Positions 51,091 through 63,462 of a stretch of 64,000 bases of DNA are shown here, in pieces. Position 1 is the stretch's first letter; each line of letters begins with the position of its first letter. The notes beneath the pieces are model-generated. The model made no database searches. It was given only the letters and a program-made list of their open reading frames with translations, and was not told where the DNA came from. A program made the position numbers and the translations under genes. The stretch covers positions 310,001 through 374,000 of the forward strand of contig RSEE01000043.1 of NCBI GenBank assembly GCA_003971905.1, read 5' to 3'. The stretch is from Moniliella sp. 'wahieum'. Lineage: Eukaryota; Basidiomycota; Moniliellomycetes; Moniliellales; Moniliellaceae.

Positions 51091-52196
51091 ATGGACGTTG
51101 TCCTTGACGTTGCCGACGAGTACGCTCTCGACTCGGTCTGGGCTTGGCTCCTGCCTGCTTCGCCCAAGTCACCTGTCTTATCGCACAGCACAACGTTGCT
51201 CCAGTCGTTTGTGCAAGATGCCCAGACCCAGGCAGCTCTGTCCTTGTCTCCCGCCGTGGCCAATGGCACGTCGCTCCTGTCGCTCGGGGCCGAAACCACG
51301 CCCAAGGTGCTTGACAGCGCCTTGGATTGGGCCCGTTTGTCAGGCCTCAGCGCTCTGCCGCGTTCCAACCTAGTTCGCCAATTTGTCTCGCTCTTCACCA
51401 TCACCTACATCGGCATCCTGCTGCTCTACTTTAGCATGGCGGGCGCGAGCTACCGCTGGATTTACAACAAAGACATGATGCGCCATCCCCGCTTCCTGGC
51501 CAACCAGGTCAAGAAGGAAATCAATTGTTCACTTGCCGCATTCCCTGTCCTGGATCTTCTAACGGTACCTTGGTTCGTGGGTGAGGTGAACGGCTGCTCG
51601 AAGATGTACGCCTCTATCAGCGAGGGTCCTTGGGCCAGTAAGCCTTGGGGTCTAGGAGGGTGGACGTACATTTTCTTCTCCATCGGGTGGTTCCTTGTCT
51701 TTACCGACTTTTGCATCTATTGGGTGCATCGCTGGAGCATCATCCCTTGCTTTATAAGCACGTGCACAAACCCCACCACAAGTGGATTGTGCCAACGCCC
51801 TTTGCTTCGCATGCGTTCCACCCTCTGGATGGGTACGCCCAATCGCTCCCCTACCACATTTTCGTCTACCTCTTCCCACTGCACAAACTGCTCTACATTG
51901 GTCTGTTTGGCTTTGTCAACATGTGGAGCATCCTCATCCACGACAGTGACATGATCACCAACACACCCTTTGAAAAGGTCATCAATGGTCCCGCCCACCA
52001 CACTCTTCATCATATCTACTTCACAGTCAACTATGGTCAGTACTTTACTGGCTTTGACCGTCTTGGCGGCTCCTACCGCCAGCCGATGGAGAAGGACGAC
52101 CCATTGCTTGAGGTGGCCAAGTCCAAGTTCCGCCCGGCCCCAATTGCGGATGGCGCCCCAGACTCTAGGGTTGAGAAGGGGGAGAAGCAAGAGTGA
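51091..52196 (+). CDS. ERG3: C-5 sterol desaturase
   Basis: ER membrane di-iron enzyme that introduces the C5-C6 double bond in ergosterol synthesis; in yeasts its loss changes azole response. ATG at 51091. Hydrophobic segments: [17 protein letters not shown] (about 51385) and [22 protein letters not shown] (about 51665). Histidine boxes of the fatty-acid-hydroxylase family: HRW followed by EHH-type His (about 51730), [11 protein letters not shown]-like box (about 51760), [13 protein letters not shown] (about 51808) and GPAHHTLHH (about 51990). About 368 codons, no intron. A single frame change at about 51734, within the first His box, fits one missing G. The C-terminus is charged (EKGEKQE). 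It converges with the next gene. Confidence 0.92.
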
Positions 52197-52499
52197 TTGG
52201 CGATTGCGCTCGTCTCCTCGATTCCCCCGGGTTGGTACAGCATGTGCGCTTGTCGTAGCAAGATACGTACCAGTTGCTCTGGATCCCAAGTGTACCCCAT
52301 GTGCTTGCTTATGATTTCTGCTTGTTCTTTTTGCACTGTCCTTCTCTCCGCATCATCCGTCTTAGCCAGGCGCATCGAAGGACTATTCTGCTACACTCCC
52401 ATGCCCATCATTCGTCTGGGCCCCTGTGACAAATTGTTCATAGGAAGATGGAAGGATGAGCTGGTGTGATGGTCGTCTCGAAGCATACCGACTCTGGGA
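52197..52499. other. Short convergent intergenic region
   Basis: No gene seen; it holds the 3' ends of ERG3 and the XPG/asteroid-type gene. Confidence 0.5.
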
Positions 52500-54775
52500 T
52501 TAGGGGGGAGCGACAAGGCAGTCCAGTAAGATACGGGGTACTGCGTGAGAGGGGAACGAGACGACGTTCTTGGTGGCGCAGGGGTGCCAGCGTGCGCAGT
52601 CAACACGGCCACAGTTTGTTGGTAAAGACAGGTATCGAAGCCCACCAACCCCCATCTTGAAGAGGCTGGAAGGAAGGAAGCTGGCGTGGAGAGCGTAGGC
52701 GGCCAAAAGGAGAGCAGAGACAGAACTGGTCAAGTGTAGACTACGGACCGATGGTTGTATTGTCCCAGCGGAGCATGAGGCCAAGGAAACCTTGGAAGAG
52801 TCGAGGACCCAGCTAACTTGCTCTTTTACCAGTCGACTGTCCTCAGAACCCAGCAGCTCGACCTGGCTGGAACATACGGAAAGAATCGCCGCCTCGGCTT
52901 CCCACCTGCTCCACTCATGAGATGGAGACCGCTGGGCCAGGTCCCGCATGGCCAAGGAAACGACGCCAGCCATGAACACCAACGGAGGTGGAACGCGTTG
53001 GCGAACATCTCCCGTGAACCGGTAAGGGGTCCTTCCTCCCCTAGCAGCCGATACAGGGATGCGGGCATCTGTAGCATCCTGCAAAAAAGCTTTTGACGTA
53101 GTGGCTCGGGAAGCAGGGCTGGGTGGGACCACTCTTTCTGTGCCGAAAATGGAAATTCGTCCCCAAGCAAATCGGACACCATGGAAGTGTGCTGCATACG
53201 TACCACCATGGGGTGGCAACCCAGTGTCGTGCCGGCACCAACGGTTTCAGAGATCAGCTTCTCCTCGGTGCCATCGTCTGCCAGCTAGCCGCGACGATTC
53301 AGAATCACATGCAGCAAACATGACTGCTATGCACCAGTTGTAAAGATCCTTCGTCGCCCCTTCGGCCACCGAGGGCATCGCAACGTCAAGGAAATAGTAC
53401 GTGGGGGGGAGAAGCGTCCCCTGACCAGCTAGGGCCAAGAGCATGGCTGGAAATTCACCCACACGGTATGCCTCCCCATACTGCTTTAACACTTGGGGGT
53501 GAACTCGGGGGATCCTAAGACTGCTCTCCGCCTCTGCCTTGGCCAACGTCGCTCTGTCGGATGCGGACATAAAGAGCCTTGCGATCGCAGGATCCACCTC
53601 GTCGTTCAGGTATGTGAGCAAAGAGGTACGGATACCTGGCCAAAGACGGTCAAACTTGCTCTTCAAGGGCAGAGTAGAGAGGGTAGGAATGGTAGGGAGT
53701 ACCTTGCTTCCCCGACCTCGGTTGGCATTAGGATGAGTTTGGCTAGAGCCGAAGCAGTCAGCTCTTGAAGTGCCTCCTTCGTGCTGTCCCCTTTCGAAGA
53801 AACCACGTCCAATCGACGCGACTCGTCCCTGATCAACACCAGCAACGCCGTGATGAGTTGGTCGAACTTGTTCCCGAGCGCTTTGTGCAGTAAGGTCTTG
53901 TACTCATCCGACGCAAAGTCGTTTTCGGTCAAGGCAGCCACGACAGGAAGCACAGCCATAGGGAGTGACCATATTTGGGCCAGACGAGAAGGATCGTACA
54001 CAGTGAGCTGGAGCATCGAAAAACGAGATTGGCGATCATCAGCTCCCACTCCGAACCTCATTTTGTTCTGGACGACATCGGAGCCGAGGTGCACGCTAAC
54101 GTCGAACCAGGCATCAACAGGGGTTTGTTCTTCCGGCTGGTTTGGTGAGGCGGCAAAGGTGACCATTTGTTTCAGTGGGGCAAATTTACACCCCCCTTCG
54201 TGCGCTTGGAGGAAGAAAAAGTCAGAGTCGTTGGTCAAGACAATGCCTTGACGTTGGCGGGCCACGCTAGCAGCCAGTCCATCCGCCTCGCCCAACGAGT
54301 AAATCATTTCCGCCCCTTTGGAGTTCAAAAGCGACCCGACGAAAGGAATAATGTGGGGGGGCAAAAGAGGCGGCAGCCTCGGACGAGGCCTATTCTCCTC
54401 TTCTGACAACAACACCTGAGCCATATACCGGTGCGCTTGAACTGTACACCCGGCAGCCCGCTCGCTCCTAGTAGCCGCCTTGTGCGCGGGGGATGGCCCA
54501 TCGGCAACGAATACGGGATGGAGTTGACAGACGTGACACAGGTGGAGAAAACGAGTGACAAACAAGTCCAGTTCGGCGGAGCCAACGCCCCAAACAGGAC
54601 TGCGGCGGAGGAGGGTGAGGTAGAGGGTCCAGACCCAACCAGACAGGTCGATCACCAGGACGATGGACTCTGTCGGCACGTGAGGCCGTGGTGTCCGCCG
54701 CAGGAAAGAGGCGATCCTGACCAACGAAGCGCGACAGTTTGTGGAGACATGGCGGGTCAGTCCCGAGATGCCCAT
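52500..54775 (-). CDS. XPG/asteroid-type nuclease-fold protein
   Basis: ATG at 54775 gives the family N-terminus MGISGLTRHV. XPG N-region: LVIDLSGWVWTLYLTLL (about 54650). XPG I-region: MIYSLGEADGLAASVARQRQG and VLTNDSDFFFLQ (about 54310-54210), keeping the acidic metal ligands (E, D, D-S-D), so nuclease activity is possible. The C-terminal half is helical with no clear helix-hairpin-helix, which favours the asteroid (ASTE1) branch over FEN1/EXO1. About 760 codons. The frame is open for the first 370 residues and then changes near 53668, 53280 and 52975. The last block (LLLAAYALHASFLPSSLFKMG, about 52690) leads to a stop at 52500; the extreme C-terminus is uncertain. It is separated by only about 230 bp from the divergent ARP4 start. 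Confidence 0.75.
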
Positions 54776-55007
54776 CTGCCTGCCCTGCGCCTGGAATGGT
54801 GGTGGTGCACAGCAAAACGAACACAAAAAACCGCAGCGGACCTGCAAGATGCCAGCGGGGTAAATGCATATGCTGCTCGGCGAGCACTAGGGTTGCTCGC
54901 GACACCGGTAGGGTTGAGTCGTCTACGCGCCTCCGTTTTCGTCGCGTCTGGAATCTGGGCTGGCGGGATCCGACCATCACGTACCCACGCTAGTCTTCTT
55001 GGTCATC
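54776..55007. promoter_or_regulatory. Compact divergent promoter (nuclease-fold gene / ARP4)
   Basis: Only 232 bp separate the two divergent start codons, so both core promoters and leaders must overlap. I see no clear TATA box. Confidence 0.5.
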
Positions 55008-56564
55008 ATGCCCGTCATTGGCGCTGCCGAGAGCGTGTCAGCCATCATTGTTGACGGAGGATCGTCTTCGGTTCGCATCGGCTGGGCTGGCGAGGACGCT
55101 CCCCGTTGTGTGCTGCCCAACGAGTATGGCTACCATCCCGACCCCGCCGATGGCGTCCCCTCGCCCGCCTCGCCTGCACCACCTGAGCCCGACGCGATGG
55201 AGGTGGACAGCGCAGTCCCCGCACCTCATTCCAACGGGACTTCCGAAAGGAGCCCACAGCAGGAGCGCGCGCACAACTTTGAAGCCAAGCTTCACACGGA
55301 GCAGCGCCGGCGATATGTGGGCTGGGCAGGCGCCAACACCTACCGTCCCGATATGGAGATTGGCACGTCGTTTGGATCCGACGGCCTCCTTGCCTCTGCC
55401 GCGTCGCTTCTCGCCCAACTCGAATATGGCATTGACACATTTCTTGATGCTGACGCGTCTCAGCATCCGCTCCTCTTCACCGAGCCTACTTGGAATTCGA
55501 AGGAAGCGCGAGAGAGTCTAACCGAGTTGGCGTTCGAGGGTCTGAACGTTCCTGGATTCTACATTGCCAATCAACCCGTCATGAGCTCGTACGTGCTTTG
55601 GTTCCTACCTCTGCGTTGTCATTATTTGGCTGACATTTTGGTGCTGCAACCAGATTTACGGCCAGCAAGGCCTCAGCGCTTGTGGTGGACGTTGGCAGAA
55701 ACACCATGTCGGTAACCCCGGTCATTGGAGGATTCGCCATCAAGAAGGGAATCGCTAGGCAATCCTTAGGCGGAGCCCAAGTCAACCGGGCTCTGGAGCA
55801 CTTGATTCTTAACCCTCCACCTCAAGCTGTGCGGTTGAACCAACTTGATCCTGAAACGGGCATTCTCCCGCGTTACCTGGTTCAGACCAAGACCATTGTC
55901 GAACAGGGCGCAGCGGCGCACGTTTGGTTACACCAAGACCGACTAAAGCACTCGACAGCGTCGTTCAAGCAGTACCAAACCGATCGAGTGCTCGATGAAT
56001 TCAAATTTGCCTGTGGGCAGGTATTGGAAAGCCAGTGGGACACCACAACCGCTTTGCAGCGTCCCAATCGAGCTTTTGAGTTTCCCGATGGCTCGTCAGA
56101 CGTGTTTGGTATTGAGAGGCTCCAAGGTCCCGAAATTCTCTTCGCACCGCACCTTTGGCAGGGCGTCCCTCGGTTTTGCCCGAAAGTCCCAGCCCCCTGC
56201 TCGGTCTCGGCCAGCTTGTCCTCAAGTCCATCATGGCGGTCGACGTGGACCAACCGTCCATGTTTGGCAACATCGTGTTGGTTGGTGGCACTACTGCTTT
56301 GCCCGGTTTGGGGACCGGCTCGCGTCCGAAATCAACCTCCAAGCTACCCTCAGTGGCATCGGCATGCCCCGCGTCAAGATCCACAATGCGTCGCAAAGTG
56401 CCGAGCGTCGGTACGCTGCCTGGTTGGGTGGAAGTATCCTGGCTACTATGGACTCGTTCAATGGTCTGTGGATCAGCCGGGAGGAGTACGACGACACGGT
56501 GCCAGCGTCGTACACACACGATGCAAGTAGCCCAGTGTTGGTTGATGCACCTCGACCTACTTAG
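55008..56564 (+). CDS. ARP4: Actin-related protein 4
   Basis: Nuclear actin-related protein shared by the NuA4, SWR1 and INO80 chromatin complexes. The N-terminus VSAIIVDGGSSSVRIGWAGEDAPRCVLP (about 55035) is the actin phosphate-1 loop in its Arp4 form. A 50-residue Pro/Ser/Asp insert follows (about 55140-55260). FTEPTWNSKEARESLTEL (about 55480), ASALVVDVGRNTMSVTPVI (phosphate-2, about 55675), SMFGNIVLVGGTTALPGL (about 56260) and the C-terminal RRYAAWLGGSILATMDSFNGLWISREEYDD (about 56410), where Arp4 has WLGGS like actin's WIGGS. About 497 codons. Intron 55589-55653. Frame changes near 56150 and 56315 fit missing bases. The sequence resembles Arp4/BAF53 more than conventional actin or Arp5/Arp8. 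Confidence 0.85.
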
Positions 56565-56658
56565 TAATTGCTATGCGAAACTGTCCAGTCTTGCCTACAA
56601 GCACTTGCCACGTAGAGACAGAACCATTAGTATGGAGTGTACAGATTAGAGAAGCACA

Positions 56659-58380
56659 CTAGGCGGCCATGCCCTCGGGTGCGCCACCCATATCCTGAAC
56701 TGCCGGCTGTCCTCCTCTTCCACCGCCAGGCCGGCGGGCCGAGACGACATCATCAACGCGCAGGAGCAGCGACCCGACTCAATGGCTGTTTTGAGCGTTG
56801 GATCTTGACCGCAGCCGACTCATACAAGCCATATTCCTTCATGTCAACAATTTTGCCAGTGTCACCGTCGATGCCGATGGAAGACTCGCCATTGGCGTGC
56901 TTGGCCCGCAGCTCGGTCAAGACCCGCAATGCGTTGCCGCCACAGTTCTGGGTGAGAGTACGGGGGATGACTTCCATGGCCCCAGCCACGGCCTGAATCG
57001 GGCCTTCTCCACTCCACCCACGGATCGAGCAAACTCGCCGAGGCCCACGCTGACCGCCATCTCGGTCGCACCGCCACCCGGGGCCAGGGCAGGATTGAAG
57101 ACCACATTACGGGCGACACTCATGGCATCGGCCAGGTTGCGGTCCACCTCGTTGAGAATGTCCTTGCTGGGCCCACGAAGGAGAATGGTGCAAGCCTTGG
57201 GCTCGCGGCACTTCTCCAAGTAAGTGAAGTACTCATCTCCCAACTTCTCAATGTGGAACAAGCCGCACTTGGTCCCCACATCGCTGTCCCTCAAGTCTTC
57301 AATCCGGTTTACAATGGTCGCGCCCGTTGCGCGTGCAATGCGGTTATTGTCCGACTTGCGTACGCGACGCAAGGCAGTAATGCCTGCCTTCATGAAGAAG
57401 TGCTGGGCCAGGTCCGAAACACCCTTCTCAGTGATGATCAGATCCGGCTTGAAAGCAATCAGCTTATCAGCCATACTCTTGATCTGTTCCTCCTCGATCT
57501 GGAGAATCTTTTCCCAGTCCGATTCCTTGGTAATCTCAATGTTGGTTTGGCTCTCGCCCTTCTTGTACTCCAGTGCACAGTCCAAGAGGATGATCCGCGG
57601 GTTCTCAATCCGCCTGCGCATCTTGGGGTGAGTAACATCCTTGTTGATCATCACCCCATCCAGCACGCGCGACTCCTCAATCTCTCCACCGGGGACCTTC
57701 TCAACGCGAGCGTAGCGTTTAATATCGACTGTCAGCCCCGCGCCGCTCGTGTCGTTGTCGGATACTGTGCGAACCGCCTTGAGAGCCAGGTTGCACATCA
57801 GATCCGACCACCGGTTGACAAACTTGGTCCCAATCGACGTCTTGATGAGTGCCAGCATCTCCTTGTCGTCGTCGACTTTGACCGGAACCGAAATGGAGTC
57901 AATGATGCGAAGTGCCTCTGCGAGCGCCTTCTTGTAAGCCGAGATGATGACAACCGGATGAAGGCCGCGTTCCAAATGAGGCAAGGATTGAGCCAAACCT
58001 CGCCAGCTAGAAATAGATATGTCGAGTCAGCAATCAAAGGAAGGTACGTGGAGGGAAGGCAAGGACGGGGTTCGCACCGAGAATGATGACTGAGGTGGTG
58101 CCGTCGCCTACCTCTTCGTCTTGGGTCCTGCTGAGCTCAATCATGCTCTTGGCAGCGGGATGGGCAACCTCAATTTCGCGAAGAATGGCGTTGCCGTCGT
58201 TGGTGAGCAGGATCCCGCCCATAGGATCAAGAATCATCTTGAGCATGGCCTTGGGGCCAAGGCAGGTACGGATCACATCGGCAACCGTCTTTGCAGCTTG
58301 GATGTTGCTGATCTGGGCCTTGCGTCCATGCTGCCGCTCGGGACCTGTTTCATTACGAACACCTGCTGCTGGCCAGACAT
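56659..58380 (-). CDS. CCT3: CCT chaperonin subunit gamma (TCP-1 gamma)
   Basis: One of eight subunits of the cytosolic TRiC/CCT ring that folds actin and tubulin with ATP. Starts [48 protein letters not shown] (about 58270) and [16 protein letters not shown] (about 58110) carry the ATP-binding GDGTTS motif with the catalytic Asp. Subunit-specific [22 protein letters not shown] (about 57340) and [26 protein letters not shown] (about 57200) match gamma; [13 protein letters not shown] (about 57090) is the second ATP motif. About 550 codons. Intron 58007-58077. Frame changes near 58320, 57995, 56985 and 56770, missing-base type. It ends with a Gly-rich tail and TAG. Convergent with ARP4, 95 bp apart. 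Confidence 0.93.
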
Positions 58381-58826
58381 ATTGGCGAGTAGAGCTGGGG
58401 GGTTGCGAGAAGGGGGTGGTGGAGGAAGGGCGTGTTGGCCGTCAGTTGGGGGGGGACATGTTTGTGGTCGGGGGCCATGCACCGCACACTGGTGTCGTGC
58501 TGTCGGAAGAACGCATTCCGCCTTGCTCCGCGCTCCGCTCGCCACCGGCCGGCAATTGAAACTTTCGAGACGCTTCGACTCGGTCTGTCGCACCAAACGC
58601 GACGCGTAGCCGCACGACAGCTCGCGGCCTGGATCGCGAGGCTATCTGCAATCGGCAGCACCCATCACTCGAACCGCCCTACCTGATCAACACCACAAAT
58701 GGCCAGTACACACCACAGAACGCGCGACTGAGTGTATTATGAAGGAAGAACAAACGATGTTCGATTGCTTTATTTCGAGGCGCCAGATCGGCTTGGATTT
58801 CGGTACTTCGAAGCCCTCCCCGGCGC
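58381..58826. other. Intergenic region between EMC1 and CCT3
   Basis: No gene seen; it contains the CCT3 promoter and the EMC1 3' end. Confidence 0.5.
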
Positions 58827-61800
58827 TTACCAGCGCAGGGCGAGGATCTTGTTGCGCACCGGTCGCTTCGCCACCAGCACACCCAGCGAGAGCGCCGCAA
58901 TAGTGAGCAGCAGTTGGGCTTTGTTGAAAGCGGCCGAAAGAAGATCAAACGTACCGCTCGGGGCCACACGGGTTACAAACGTGTCCAGCCCGGCAGCCCA
59001 GACCAACGCATAGCTCTCCAGTCGCGCTTGGCCAAACGTAAGCCGTACGGCCCGCTGGACCTGGTGGATATGGGAGACCATCCACTGCGCCGGCACGGGC
59101 AAAGGCGTGACCCCGTCGTAGGGCAAAAGACCATCTTCGTTGGGGTTTGTTTGGTTTTGGCATCAGCGGTCAACGGCACAACAGGGCGACGGGGATCGAT
59201 CCAGCTGCGCGGAATGGTGATCACGCGCCCCAGGCGTGTAGTGAGAACCAAGGCTTTGTTCGTGATCCCAAAGTGCGTCGAAGTCGTCCCCACGGCGAGG
59301 GGGGCTGAAGTCCATGGAAGGGAGAAAGTTTGCTGGAACGCCAAGACGCCGGTGGCAGAAATCTGATGGGGAGAGTCCGTCGATCCTTGAGAAGAGCTGT
59401 CGTCCGACTCCTCCTTGGCCACGGCAGGCAGGAAAGAGGAGCGGTTCGTCCCGCTCGTCTCCCACAGTAGACGCACATCGCTCCCATCTACATCGTTGTA
59501 GAGCTCAAAGCTGGCGATGCGTGCGTGGACATCCGGCACCAGCTGGCTCGCATCGTCCGCATTGGCTGCAGGCGGGGGCGAAGCATAGTATACCACCGTT
59601 CCCCAGTTCTCCGTCCACGAACCCGACAGCGGAGTAGTCTCCGACACGAGCGCATCGGGCAAGTGCAACGCGTTAAGCACACGTCCGCTTACCGCATCGA
59701 TCACAAGTGCACGAACACCTCGACCAGGAGCGACGGTCGAATGAGTCAACACCAAATACGCGTGGGGGTTAAGAAGCTTGTAGAGCGATCCACGGTCGGA
59801 CTTGACCTTGCCCTGGTTAGCCACCGTGTGCGACGCCAAGTCAGGAGGAAGAATGCTGTGCACTTTCTCCCCCTCGGGCAAGGGCACCGTCCAAGATAGC
59901 TCCGTCGCTCCATTCTTCGAAACAAGGGTGTAGCCGCGGAGTTGGGTTCCCTTGTACGGCAACAAGAAGTACATCCCAGGTCCCTCGGCAATCGACTGCA
60001 ATTCTTGACGCGAAGCGGCAGTGGGGGGGAAAACATGCACCTGAGGCGTCGAGTCAAGGACGGCGAGCGTGTGAGCAGGCTGCGCTTGGTGCTTCCACCA
60101 CGTGGGGTCCACCAGTGCACGAGCATCCGGAGGAAGAAGGAACGTGTCGGCTGCAGGGCCAATCGCCAGAACAAAGCCGGCCGACGATGAATCAGAGTCA
60201 CTCACCTCCACATTCGGAGGCGGGACAAATCGACCAGTAAGAGTGTCCAGGTGCCATACCCGGGTGATGGTAGGCTCCTCGGGGGTCATTTGGACGTCGG
60301 CAACAACAGCCACAGTGGTTGCTGGGTGAAGGCCCGATCCAGACGCCTCTGCCTGAGCCTCAGCCACGGCCTCGGAATTGGCCGTAGTCGGAGCCAGAGG
60401 GAAAATACCCCGGATGTTCAGGAGAGGCTCTGCCTCCCCTTCACCTTGCCCGAAGCCTGTCAGGGACTTCTCCCACAAGAATTGACCGCGGAGAGCAGTG
60501 AGTTGAGCGTAGATCTTCCCCCGTTTGGTGGCGGTAACGAGAACTTTGTTGAAGCCAAAAGGGTCCGGTGTGCCGCGCAAACCCACCTCAAGCAACTGGG
60601 TCTCGTTGAGCGAGCGGGGGGCAACTGTATGGGGATTAGGCCCCCGGACGGGGCTAGGTTCTTCCACGGGTCGCTGTCGCTCCGCCACGGCTGCAGAATC
60701 GCCCGACAGAGGGGCGATTGCGTCCGGTGCCGCCATGCGCTCAAACCAAGAGCGCAAATACTCGGGAAGTTGGGTAGTAAGATGGATGTGGCGAACCAAG
60801 CGTTGTAAGAAAGATTCGTGTGTAAGGACGTGCAGCGCGGTAGGAGGTGTGAAAGGAGGAATGTCGACAATCACTTGCGCCGCAGGCTCAGTCAATCCCT
60901 CCTCTCGGGCCCACATCAGCTTGTCTTCCTGAACCATACGCAGACTTCCCGAAGAGGTCACAGCCACAAACCGCATCGTCAACTGGTACTGTCCGCGCGG
61001 GACTACCTCAGCAGGTGCAGCAAGAACAGCACCTTGGGCATCGTGATCCCACCCAAAGCTGTAACCTGTGATTTGGCCTTGACCTTGGAACGGCTGGGAC
61101 CAGAGGGTGTGGACGTTAAGCTGGCTTTGAGAGCGGGAGAAGTAAAGGCGGTGCACATACGGCGCACCGGTACGGTCAACCGAGGACGAGTAGATGGCAT
61201 CGTGGGCTTGCTCTTCCAACTCCCAGCTTTTGTGGTTACCTTTACTGTCCTTGGGGTTAAGACGGTACACCTCACCCCGTCCATCAGAGCGTTGGACGGC
61301 GACCATGCCATGAAACCCGGCAGGTCCAACCTCAAACAGGCGTACGAACTGGGCGCTTGAATCGAGGCAGTAGACCGAGTGGATGGCCGGAGCAGAAGAC
61401 GCCTCAGCAACATCAGTGGCAAGGTATACGATGCGCAGCGATCCGTCCTTGGTGATCCAAACCACTCGGCATCAGAGCCTGTGTGGACGATCGCCAAGTC
61501 GCGGGGTCCTTGGGGCACTGGCGGTCCCTTCAGCAAAGGGTGTGACGCCAAGAGCTCGCCAGAGAGCGCAACACTGTACACCCCCACACCACCGTGCTTC
61601 TTGCCGGGAGCACAGGAGAGGGACAGGGCGTGGATGATGCGCTGGGCACCGTGGCCGGCAATGGTCAAGCGAACGAGATGGTCCTGAGAATTTTCGATCG
61701 GACTGGAGACCCACACAGCACGACCCGAAGTGGCGTGGAGACGAACAATGGTGTTGCCGAGCAGGACCACCAGGTCGCTGGTGCCCTCGAGGAAGGTCGC

Positions 61801-62467
61801 ATCCACATGAGGAAAGCCTTGGGCAGTCCATGGGTTTACGTGATCAATGGGGCGGGTGTACTCCCAAGTGAGCCACCCAGTGTAGGCGTGGAAAAGACGA
61901 ACGTAGTAAGAATATTCGGTGCGAGAGATGGCAAGAGTAATATCCTGCCACGTGTAAAACGCAAGCAGCGTGTGCTCCGGGTCAAAGACGTGGCGCCAGA
62001 CTAGGGGACAGGAAAGCGGGCCGTTAGTATACCGATGCAGCAATTGAAGGATCCAGAAACGCACCGATATCACCGTTTCGCGGGTTGAGCGCAGCCAAAA
62101 CGTTCTGCTCCGTGGCCACGTACACGGCAGTGCGGGCAGGCTCGTCGGCATTGGCAGCGCGAGGCAGAATACGGTGGAAACGGGGAGTAAGGTATTGGGC
62201 GGCGGAAGGGAAGGATCCAGAAATGTTGGAAGCACCCACGAGTGGGGCGATGGAAAAGGGCGAGACAGGTGCGCCTGCCGACAAGGCCGAGGCGGGTGCG
62301 CTGCCGCTCCAAGCAGGCCAGTCGGGCACTGCGTTGGAAAGTGGCACACCGACGCGCGGCACATAGTAGTCGACCAGGTCGGCCTCACCAGCACTCAGGG
62401 CGAGGGCGCTCGGAAGCAGGCCGAGGGCGCCCGCCACCGCAGTGGCCGCAACGGAGAGCCAGCGCAT
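58827..62467 (-). CDS. EMC1: ER membrane protein complex subunit 1
   Basis: Largest subunit of the EMC insertase; most of it is in the ER lumen. Signal peptide MRWLSVAATAVAGALGLLPSALAL (62467-62395), then a beta-propeller-like lumenal region: TAVYVATEQNVLAALNPRNGDI, VWRHVFDPEHTLLAFYTW, LLGNTIVRLHATSGRAVWVS, FGITNKALVLTTRLGRVITIPRSWIDPRRPV at the DUF1620 domain (about 59270-59170). C-terminus: DTFVTRVAPSGTFDLLSAAFNKAQLLLTIAALSLGVLVAKRP, i.e. one transmembrane helix (about 58910-58870) and a short basic cytosolic tail ending ALRW. About 1,190 codons. Intron 62001-62064 with TACTAAC. Only two frame changes (about 61475 and 59130); the 830-codon block between them is uninterrupted. Confidence 0.93.
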
Positions 62468-62865
62468 GCGAAGAGAAGAGCGGTGTGGGGGTGGGGCTCG
62501 AGGCGCTCGAGGCGGGGGTCGGGGTGGGGACAAGCCAGTGGTCGTGCCCAGATGCGCCCTTCGGCGCATTACGTACACGCCAGTCTGCTCCTGCCACGTC
62601 GACGACAGAACCCCCTGGCTGAAATTTCAGACGGGGTATTGTTTCCCTTCAGTGCGATTCAAGCACTCTTTCGGTGCCCGGGCCGACTCGGCGGTTTCCA
62701 ATCCGCATCTGCTCCGAAGAACCAAGGGGCAAGCTGATAGGAAAGTACCCTTGGATGTGCACCTCATCTCAGCCACCCTCTGAGTGGACAACAATAAGAG
62801 ATTTCCCCAATCAATCCAACATCTCACCTATGCCATATCTTATTGGCGATGAAGAGCACGTCGGC

Positions 62866-63078
62866 CGCTCAAAAATACTTTTCCGGAAGGGTATGAACCA
62901 AAAACTAAGCGCCGATAGCGGGGAAGGGGGTCAAACTCTTGACGCGTTTCGAAATAGTTGTTGCAAGGGGCTCAGACGCGGGGGATCCCCTCTCCCCCCA
63001 GTCTTCTGGTGGGGAACGTATGCCTTGCCTGCTCAAAAATGCTTCCGGAAGGGTATACCGGATGACCCAAAAACTAAC
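62866..63078 (+). repeat. Pair of about 45-bp imperfect direct repeats
   Basis: Copies at 62866-62911 and 63030-63078 share GCTCAAAAAT, CCGGAAGGGTAT and CAAAAACTAA in the same order, with small indels, about 165 bp apart. Confidence 0.8.
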
Positions 63079-63404
63079 TTTTTTACTTCCGTTTGATCAG
63101 GTGGTCATATCCCTTCTCCTGAGGGCTTCCTTTCATTGACGGGAGCGTCAGTTCATCAGGCCAAAGTGATTGGACAGTCTCATTGCAGTCGCGCAGTCTT
63201 GCGAGTGGTGCTGGATGACAACACGCGGGCACACAGACGAGCCCGACGGAGCCGAGAGAGAACTGATACACTTTCCTTTTGTCGCCCTCAGTCTGGGCTG
63301 TATCGACGTCCAAACCAGGCTGACTTATCTCAACGTTGGATAAACCGATGTCCAGCTTTTTGCTGTGAAACGGAGTACATTCCCTTGGATCTATGCACTT
63401 TGGA

Positions 63405-63462
63405 TTGAGCTTCTTTCTGTTACGGTGCCAAGTTTGAGCTTCTTTCTGTTACGGCGCCAAGT
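63405..63462 (+). repeat. 29-bp tandem duplication
   Basis: A 29-bp unit starting TTGAGCTTCTTTCTGTTACG is at 63405-63433 and again at 63434-63462, with one mismatch (T to C). Confidence 0.92.
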
